Origin: Chloroflexota bacterium
Lineage (GTDB): Bacteria > Chloroflexota > Dehalococcoidia > Tepidiformales > Tepidiformaceae
DNA: 10,310 nt
Direction of reading: 5' to 3'
Assembly: GCA_025350285.1 (NCBI GenBank)
Contig: JANXYE010000375.1
Coordinates: 1-10,310 of the forward strand
The notes beneath the pieces are model-generated. The model was not told where the DNA came from, made no database searches, and was given only the letters and a program-made list of their open reading frames with translations. A program made the position numbers and the translations under genes. Each line of letters starts with the position of its first letter. The first letter of the stretch is position 1. Below are positions 5,776 to 10,310 of the stretch, piece by piece.

Positions 5776-7014
5776 CTACCCCGCGCCTTCCATCAGCGCG
5801 CGCCGGAGCAGCAACAGCGCCGTCGTCACTGCCCGCCGCTTCACCATCGCTCTCCCCGAGTTCATAGCTATGGTCAGATGCGAAACCCCGTCGCCCGGCC
5901 CCGCGACCGCGACGTGCACCGTCCCCGGCGGCACACCATCCTCCGGGTCCGGCCCGGCCACGCCGGTGACCCCAATTCCGAAATCCGTCGCGAACCGGGC
6001 GCGGGCCGCTTTCGCCATAGCTCCCGCCGTCTCCGCTGAAACAACCCCGAACTCCTCGATGACCGCGGGATCCACGCCCGCGTCGATCTTGGTTTGCGTC
6101 TGATACGTGACCATACCGCCTTTGAAGTAGGCGCTCGCCCCGGGGACATCGGTGAGGACGCTCGTCAGTAACCCTCCCGTGGCCGACTCCATCGTCGCGA
6201 GGGTCTGGCCCCGCCGGACAAGCTCGTCGCGCAGGTAGCCCTCCATCGTATCGTCGTCGAAACCCCAGATCGCGGAGCCGAAGATACGCCGCAGTTCCTC
6301 CTCAACAGGATGGATCCGGCTCCACGCTTCCTCGCGCGTCGCGGCCTTCGCCCCGATTCGGAGCTGTACCCCGTCCGCTCGGGCATACGTCCCAACGCCG
6401 ATCCCCGGCGTCGCGTAGAGCGGTTTTGCCATTTCATCCACCGTGCCCTCGCCGATGCCCACGGTTTTGATCGTGCGTGTCACGAGGACCTGGCCGTCAG
6501 AGCGGCGCTCCAGTTCCGGCTTCACCTCATTCGCCCACATCCGCTCCATCTCGGTTGGCACGCCCGGCATGCAGACGATCACCCGCCCATCGCGTTCGAC
6601 CCACCAGCCCGGCGCCGTGCCCCGTGGATTGTCGAGCGCGCGCGAACTCGGGATGAGCCACGCCTGCTTGACGTTCGACTCCGGCATCGGGTATCCGCGA
6701 TTCGCGAAGAAGCCCCTCAGGTGTGTTTCCAGCGCAGCGTCCACGCGCGGCTCCTCGCCGAGGAGTGCGCAGATGCCCTCGCGGGTCATGTCGTCTTCGG
6801 TCGGCCCGAGTCCCCCGGTGATCACCGTCAGGTCGCTCCGCCCCCAGGCACGCTGAAGCGTCTCGACAATCCGTCCCAGGTTGTCGCCGACCACGGACTT
6901 GTACAGCAGGTCGATGCCCAGTTCGGGGAGCGATTGCGCGATATGCGCGCTGTTCGTGTCGATGATCTCCCCGAGCAGGATCTCGGTACCGATGGCGATG
7001 ATTTCTGCGTTCAT
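5776..7014 (-). CDS. cinA: CinA family: MoCF-like domain plus nicotinamide-nucleotide amidase
   Basis: A full-length two-domain CinA of 412 residues. The N-terminal COG1058/MoCF-like domain (about 1-250) shows IIAIGTEILLGEIIDTN and GGLGPTEDDMTRE, and in some homologues it acts as an ADP-ribose/CoA pyrophosphatase. The C-terminal PncC domain (about 258-412) deamidates NMN to nicotinate mononucleotide for NAD recycling. It has the catalytic serine (S277 in MESATGG), Y304 and K309 in TYQTQTK, and GVTGVAGP (348-355). The usual ESCTGG cysteine is alanine here. I chose ATG 7014, where homologues begin (MNAEIIAIGTE). An upstream in-frame start at 7038 would add eight unlikely residues and overlap the promoter. 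TACAAT lies 6 nt before the ATG, with no Shine-Dalgarno. Despite the name, a competence role should not be assumed. Confidence 0.95.
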   Translation of the reverse strand: MNAEIIAIGTEILLGEIIDTNSAHIAQSLPELGIDLLYKSVVGDNLGRIVETLQRAWGRSDLTVITGGLGPTEDDMTREGICALLGEEPRVDAALETHLRGFFANRGYPMPESNVKQAWLIPSSRALDNPRGTAPGWWVERDGRVIVCMPGVPTEMERMWANEVKPELERRSDGQVLVTRTIKTVGIGEGTVDEMAKPLYATPGIGVGTYARADGVQLRIGAKAATREEAWSRIHPVEEELRRIFGSAIWGFDDDTMEGYLRDELVRRGQTLATMESATGGLLTSVLTDVPGASAYFKGGMVTYQTQTKIDAGVDPAVIEEFGVVSAETAGAMAKAARARFATDFGIGVTGVAGPDPEDGVPPGTVHVAVAGPGDGVSHLTIAMNSGRAMVKRRAVTTALLLLRRALMEGAG

Positions 7015-7020
7015 GGCGCG

Positions 7021-7026
7021 ATTGTA
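7021..7026 (-). promoter_or_regulatory. -10 element (TACAAT) for cinA
   Basis: On the minus strand TACAAT is followed by 6 nt (CGCGCC) and ATG 7014. A near-consensus -10 in a GC-rich gap at this exact spacing, with no Shine-Dalgarno, points to a leaderless cinA mRNA. No good -35 is seen. Confidence 0.55.
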
Positions 7027-7061
7027 CGGGCAGCCCACGCCAAGCGGAGGGACTGCATGGG

Positions 7062-7874
7062 TTACGGGTTTCGGGCTGTGAAGACCTGGAACTTGAGTTC
7101 GTAGCGGGGAAGTCCAGTCGCCTGCCGGAACTTCGCGAAGTGTGCATCCATGGCCGCCTGGGCAGCCTTCAGCTTCGCCGGCGGGACCCCAAGGAATCCG
7201 AGCATCGCGGCGTTCGCGAGCGTGTCTTCCGCGACCCGCACCGCCAGCGTCCTGGCCGTCCGCGTGATGTCAACGAAGCCGGCCTCCGTCAGCACGCCCC
7301 GTGTACGGGTGGGATCGCCCAGCGAGAACGGGCCGGTCGGGCTCTTCCCCGGCGCCGGCGGAGGGGGAGGCGTAATAAACGGCGCCATCGCCGCGCCCAC
7401 GAACCACGCGTTGGCGGCCGCCGGCTGCCAGCAGGCGAAGGCCAAACGCCCGCCCTGCTTCAGGTGTTCGCGAATGTTCGCGAACGCCGCCACCGGCTCA
7501 TCGAAGAACATAACGCCGAACTGGCTGATGGCGGCGTCGAAGGGCCCACCCTTGATCTTGTCTACCTGGGCGTCTGTCGCCACGAAGGTGACGCTCTTTG
7601 CTTTTGCTTCCGCCGCACGTCCGGCGGCCATCGCCACCATCCCTTCGGAGATGTCCGCCCCCAGGACCTTGCCCCCTGGCCGCACACGCTCCGCCGCCGC
7701 CAGCGACAACTTGCCGCCCCCACAGCCGATGTCCAGCACCTTCTCCCCTGCTTGGGGGGCGAGCGCCGCGATGACGTAAGGCGTCACGCGGTCCGTCAGC
7801 CGCTCGCGCTTGGGCCAGTTGAGCACTGCCTGCTCGTCGTTCCAGCGCTTTCGTTCGACTTCGTTCGCTGCCAT
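7062..7874 (-). CDS. Class I SAM-dependent methyltransferase
   Basis: A 270-residue cytoplasmic methyltransferase of the UbiE/Methyltransf_11 type. The SAM-binding motif I reads VLDIGCGGG (46-54), and the acidic residue after strand 2 is D74 in GADIS. Motif IV reads FDAAISQFGVMFF, and HLKQGGRLAFACW is the post-motif segment. The C-terminal part carries a Pro-rich run (PPPPPAPGK) in a probable substrate-cap region. The substrate is unknown. The fold resembles small-molecule or quinone-type methyltransferases, with no closer claim possible. I chose ATG 7874 over the in-frame GTG 7883 because a GGTGGT Shine-Dalgarno lies just upstream of the ATG and would be consumed by the longer reading. It has its own promoter and seems to be a single-gene unit between cinA and the class II aldolase. 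Confidence 0.9.
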   Translation of the reverse strand: MAANEVERKRWNDEQAVLNWPKRERLTDRVTPYVIAALAPQAGEKVLDIGCGGGKLSLAAAERVRPGGKVLGADISEGMVAMAAGRAAEAKAKSVTFVATDAQVDKIKGGPFDAAISQFGVMFFDEPVAAFANIREHLKQGGRLAFACWQPAAANAWFVGAAMAPFITPPPPPAPGKSPTGPFSLGDPTRTRGVLTEAGFVDITRTARTLAVRVAEDTLANAAMLGFLGVPPAKLKAAQAAMDAHFAKFRQATGLPRYELKFQVFTARNP

Positions 7875-7903
7875 GTTTACCACCGGTTTCTGAGTTGGGC
7901 GGG

Positions 7904-7932
7904 AGTATAGGCGGGTGCGATGCGCGCCACAA
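7904..7932 (-). promoter_or_regulatory. Sigma-70-type promoter of the methyltransferase gene
   Basis: On the minus strand, TTGTGG (7927-7932), a 17-nt spacer and TATACT (7904-7909). Start would be near 7897, giving a leader of about 23 nt with a GGTGGT ribosome site before ATG 7874. It is the best-formed promoter in the window and sits in the 70-bp gap after the class II aldolase stop. Confidence 0.65.
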
Positions 7933-7944
7933 CGCCGAGCCCCG

Positions 7945-9252
7945 CTACGCCCCCTCAGACGCCGTGGAAGGCCGCCAATCCGCTACGAAACGGTCTGCCA
8001 GCCCGCGCGTGCCCGTCGCCCGCAGCCGCCGGATGAGGAACTCGAAGCGCGCCTGCAGCGCCTTGCCCAGCTCACCGCGGGTCTCCGGGGGCAACGCAAT
8101 GACATCAGCCTTGAAGGGCCCCCAGGCTTTCTTACGGACCTTGTAGAAGAATTGCCGATCCGTCTCGCCGGGCACGCGCTCGGACGCGTACGCCCCCGAG
8201 CAGTGCTCGTGGATACGGTCTCGCAGCTCCGCTGGGAAGGCGGCATGGTCCATCACGAGGTTCTGAAAGCCCGTCGCCAGGTGGACTTCGGCCGTCTCAA
8301 CGTCCGGGAAGCGGCCGAACAGCTCCTCGGGCAAGGTGCTCGCGCCGTGCTGGACAGCGCCCGCCATGCCATAGCGCTCTCGGCTCAAACGCGAAAGTTC
8401 TCCAAGCGTTTCGAAGTCGAGGGCGACCTCCGCGATCGTCCCGTCCGCCAACGGGACGCCCCCATGCGTGGTCCCCGTCTGGACGCTGACCTTCGAAAGT
8501 CCCCGCATCTCGCCGGCGAGCGCGCGAAACTGCTCGAGGTACTCAACCAGCTCCTCCGCCGTGCTGTTGTGCGCGCCGACCTCACCGATTTCGCCGCCAA
8601 TCGAAATCGTCAGTCCGGCCGGCTCGATCCCGCGCACGAGCCGGGCGAGATGGGCGGTCAGCCGTGCGTTGGGGCGCTGCTGGTCGTTCACCCGCTCGAA
8701 CGAAAGGTCCACGAGCGTTGAGGCGTCGATGTCGATGTTGAAGAATCCCGCGGAGACGGCCTTGCGGATGAGATCCTCAAGCGCGGACGTCTCCGCTTCG
8801 GGGTCAGCGGCGAAAGCCGTCGCGTTGGCCATCATGTGGTCGGCCTGGATGAAGACCGGCCCGCTGTACCGCTCGGCGATTGCCGCCGCAAGCACGAGCG
8901 CCGAAAACTCGGCGGGATCCTGGGCCGTGAAGCCAACCTCCGCGCGGTTCAGTTCGAAGATGGCCAGGCCATCTGTAGCGATCATCGCGCGAAACAGCGC
9001 CCGCGCCGTCTCGTAGGTTAGGCCGCGGATGTTGACGGCGGGCAGCGTGAAACCGCCAACTAACCCCTTGCCACGCGCCTCGTAGAGTCCCTGAATGGAC
9101 GCCGGCCACCCGCCGAGATGGGGAGCCGCGGCAATGATCCGCCCACGTGCTTCCGCCGCCTCCGCCGGTCTTCCGATGGCGGCCAGCCGCGCGAAATCGT
9201 CGATATGTTCGAGGACATCCCACGCCTCGGCTTCCGTGGACAACCGTGCCAT
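7945..9252 (-). CDS. Class II (zinc-dependent) fructose-bisphosphate aldolase-like protein, extended form
   Basis: A 435-residue protein with the class II ketose-bisphosphate aldolase barrel. The pieces in order are QADHMMAN (D138 as the catalytic-base candidate, H139 as zinc ligand), FFNIDIDASTL (171-180), GGEIGEVG with E221, QTGTTHGG with H263, and AVQHGAS with H302. The last three sit where the family has its Glu/His zinc and substrate sites. It is 75 or more residues longer than typical enzymes (about 285-360), with an N-terminal helical extension (about 1-65) and a C-terminal basic/aromatic tail (about 345-435, with RQFFYKVRKKAWGPFK). The usual LHGGSG motif is altered to VQHGAS, so another ketose or sugar-phosphate substrate is possible. 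ATG 9252 follows TACGAT by 6 nt with no Shine-Dalgarno. It is divergent from a class I aldolase, suggesting glycolysis/gluconeogenesis. Confidence 0.82.
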   Translation of the reverse strand: MARLSTEAEAWDVLEHIDDFARLAAIGRPAEAAEARGRIIAAAPHLGGWPASIQGLYEARGKGLVGGFTLPAVNIRGLTYETARALFRAMIATDGLAIFELNRAEVGFTAQDPAEFSALVLAAAIAERYSGPVFIQADHMMANATAFAADPEAETSALEDLIRKAVSAGFFNIDIDASTLVDLSFERVNDQQRPNARLTAHLARLVRGIEPAGLTISIGGEIGEVGAHNSTAEELVEYLEQFRALAGEMRGLSKVSVQTGTTHGGVPLADGTIAEVALDFETLGELSRLSRERYGMAGAVQHGASTLPEELFGRFPDVETAEVHLATGFQNLVMDHAAFPAELRDRIHEHCSGAYASERVPGETDRQFFYKVRKKAWGPFKADVIALPPETRGELGKALQARFEFLIRRLRATGTRGLADRFVADWRPSTASEGA

Positions 9253-9258
9253 GGCGCA

Positions 9259-9264
9259 ATCGTA
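9259..9264 (-). promoter_or_regulatory. -10 element (TACGAT) for the class II aldolase gene
   Basis: On the minus strand TACGAT, 6 nt (TGCGCC) and ATG 9252. It has the same TANNNT-N6-start arrangement as the small membrane protein gene and cinA, without a Shine-Dalgarno or clear -35. Probably leaderless. Confidence 0.5.
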
Positions 9265-9304
9265 ACAGGCCGCCCTCGGGGGGAGCGGCCAAGCGCATTT
9301 TCGT

Positions 9305-9310
9305 TATGAT
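9305..9310 (+). promoter_or_regulatory. Possible -10 element (TATGAT) for fbaB
   Basis: TATGAT matches the -10 consensus at five of six positions in an AT-rich patch (9299-9317) of an otherwise GC-rich gap. No acceptable -35 is found, and GATACT at 9312-9317 is an alternative. Either would leave a leader of about 75-80 nt before the fbaB ATG. Confidence 0.35.
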
Positions 9311-9396
9311 TGATACTGCGGCGTTTGCCCGCCCCACACGACCCGGGTGGTCACGAGCCAGACGCCGAGACTCGCAACTTTGGAGGGATCCTCGAC

Positions 9397-10310
9397 ATGG
9401 TGCTCGCCGAAGCCTCGTCCATGAACGCAACCTACGGGCGCATCGCCGACCTCCTCGGCGAACAGGCGGGCCCCCTCCTCGACCATCGCTGCGAAACGAT
9501 TGACCAGCAGCACCTCCATCTCCCCGGCCCGGACTTCATCGCCCGCACGTGGCAGGATTCCGACCGCTCGCCGCAGGTGCTTCGCAACCTCCAAACGTTG
9601 TTCGACCACGGGCGGCTCGCGGGTACCGGATACCTCTCCATCCTCCCGGTCGATCAGGGGATCGAGCACTCCGCCGGCGCTTCGTTCGCGAAGAACCCAG
9701 CCTACTTCGACCCCGAAAACATCATCCGCCTCGCCATGGAGGGCGGTTGCAGCGCGGTCGCATCAACCTATGGTGTGCTCGGCTCCATCGCCCGCAAGTA
9801 CGCCTATCGCATTCCCTTCATCGTTAAAATTAACCACAACGAACTGCTGACACTGCCGAACAAGTTCGACCAGATCATGTTCGGGACCGTGAAGGAGGCC
9901 TGGAACATGGGCGCCGCGGCCGTCGGCGCGACCATCTACTTCGGCTCGGACGAGAGCGCGAAGCAGATCGTGCAGGTGGCCGAGGCCTTCGCTTACGCAC
10001 ACGAGTTGGGTATGGCAACTGTCCTCTGGTGCTACCTGCGCAACCCGAAGTTCAAGGTCGATGGTATCAACCACGAAACGTCAGCCGACATAACGGGACA
10101 GGCAAACCATCTCGGCGTGACCATCCAGGCCGATATCGTGAAGCAAAAGCTGCCCGAGCAGAACGGCGGCTTCAAGGCCCTCAACACCGGCGCCTCCTAC
10201 GGGAAGTTCGACGAGCGGATGTACACCAAGCTCTCGACCAGCCATCCCATTGACCTGACCCGCTACCAGGTCGCGAACGGGTACATGGGCCGCGTCGGCC
10301 TGATAAACTC
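9397..10310 (+). CDS. fbaB: Class I fructose-bisphosphate aldolase, FbaB/DhnA type (3' end missing)
   Basis: Schiff-base aldolase interconverting fructose 1,6-bisphosphate with dihydroxyacetone phosphate and glyceraldehyde 3-phosphate. 304 codons are present of an expected 350 or so, and the window ends at GRVGLIN. The sequence follows the E. coli FbaB pattern closely: [16 protein letters not shown], then [42 protein letters not shown] and [10 protein letters not shown]. The Schiff-base lysine is expected in ADIVKQK (K249), corresponding to K236 of the E. coli protein. ATG 9397 has a GGAGGG Shine-Dalgarno at 9382-9387. An in-frame ATG at 9421 would begin at [13 protein letters not shown], nearer the homologues' start, but lacks that site. 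It is divergent from the class II aldolase gene, with 144 bp between the starts. Cytoplasmic glycolysis/gluconeogenesis. Confidence 0.95.
   Translation, partial: MVLAEASSMNATYGRIADLLGEQAGPLLDHRCETIDQQHLHLPGPDFIARTWQDSDRSPQVLRNLQTLFDHGRLAGTGYLSILPVDQGIEHSAGASFAKNPAYFDPENIIRLAMEGGCSAVASTYGVLGSIARKYAYRIPFIVKINHNELLTLPNKFDQIMFGTVKEAWNMGAAAVGATIYFGSDESAKQIVQVAEAFAYAHELGMATVLWCYLRNPKFKVDGINHETSADITGQANHLGVTIQADIVKQKLPEQNGGFKALNTGASYGKFDERMYTKLSTSHPIDLTRYQVANGYMGRVGLIN

Noticed and set aside
6310..8721. Plus-strand frames of about 250-270 residues opposite cinA, the methyltransferase and the class II aldolase
   Set aside because: They are antisense shadows of well-supported genes, with Arg/His/Pro-rich composition and no promoter or ribosome site.
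1..10310. Undescribed defence, mobile or CRISPR-like system
   Set aside because: All larger frames belong to common housekeeping families. No direct-repeat array, transposase, integrase, att site, tRNA or toxin/antitoxin pair was seen, and composition is even across the window.

Overview
This is a 10.3 kb stretch of a bacterial chromosome with high G+C content and strongly G/C-biased third codon positions. It is densely packed with housekeeping-type genes. I see no mobile element, CRISPR array, tRNA, rRNA or phage gene. The gene mix and several leaderless-looking start sites would fit Chloroflexota (Dehalococcoidia- or Tepidiforma-like) or a neighbouring high-GC phylum. This placement is an inference and is not secure.

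Layout. (1) Positions 1-1787, plus strand: the 3' part of a HAD-family phosphatase gene, overlapped by ATGA with argH (argininosuccinate lyase, arginine biosynthesis). (2) Positions 1797-3800, minus strand: a four-gene operon read from right to left: a small two-helix membrane protein, yggS (PLP homeostasis), proC (pyrroline-5-carboxylate reductase) and yggT (membrane protein). Every junction is a stop/start overlap (TAGTG, TGATG, GTGA). (3) Positions 3801-5353: a divergent promoter region of about 100 bp, then a secreted cell-wall protein with five LysM repeats and a C-terminal lytic transglycosylase domain. A short leader ORF seems to precede it. (4) Positions 5366-7014, minus strand: cinA and, downstream of it, a limonene-epoxide-hydrolase-like gene. 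(5) Positions 7062-7874, minus strand: a SAM-dependent methyltransferase with its own promoter. (6) Positions 7945-10310: two non-homologous fructose-bisphosphate aldolases, back to back. A long class II (zinc) type lies on the minus strand and a class I FbaB/DhnA type, cut by the window end, lies on the plus strand. They share a 144-bp intergenic region.

The window is mostly ordinary core metabolism. The points worth a second look are at the level of expression signals. Three genes (the small membrane protein, cinA and the class II aldolase) have a TANNNT -10 hexamer exactly 6 nt before the start codon and no Shine-Dalgarno, which is the pattern of leaderless mRNAs. The LysM gene appears to be reached through a leaderless 8-codon ORF that ends in TAGTG at its GTG start. 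The paired class I and class II aldolases are the most interesting metabolic arrangement. I found no convincing undescribed defence or mobile system.
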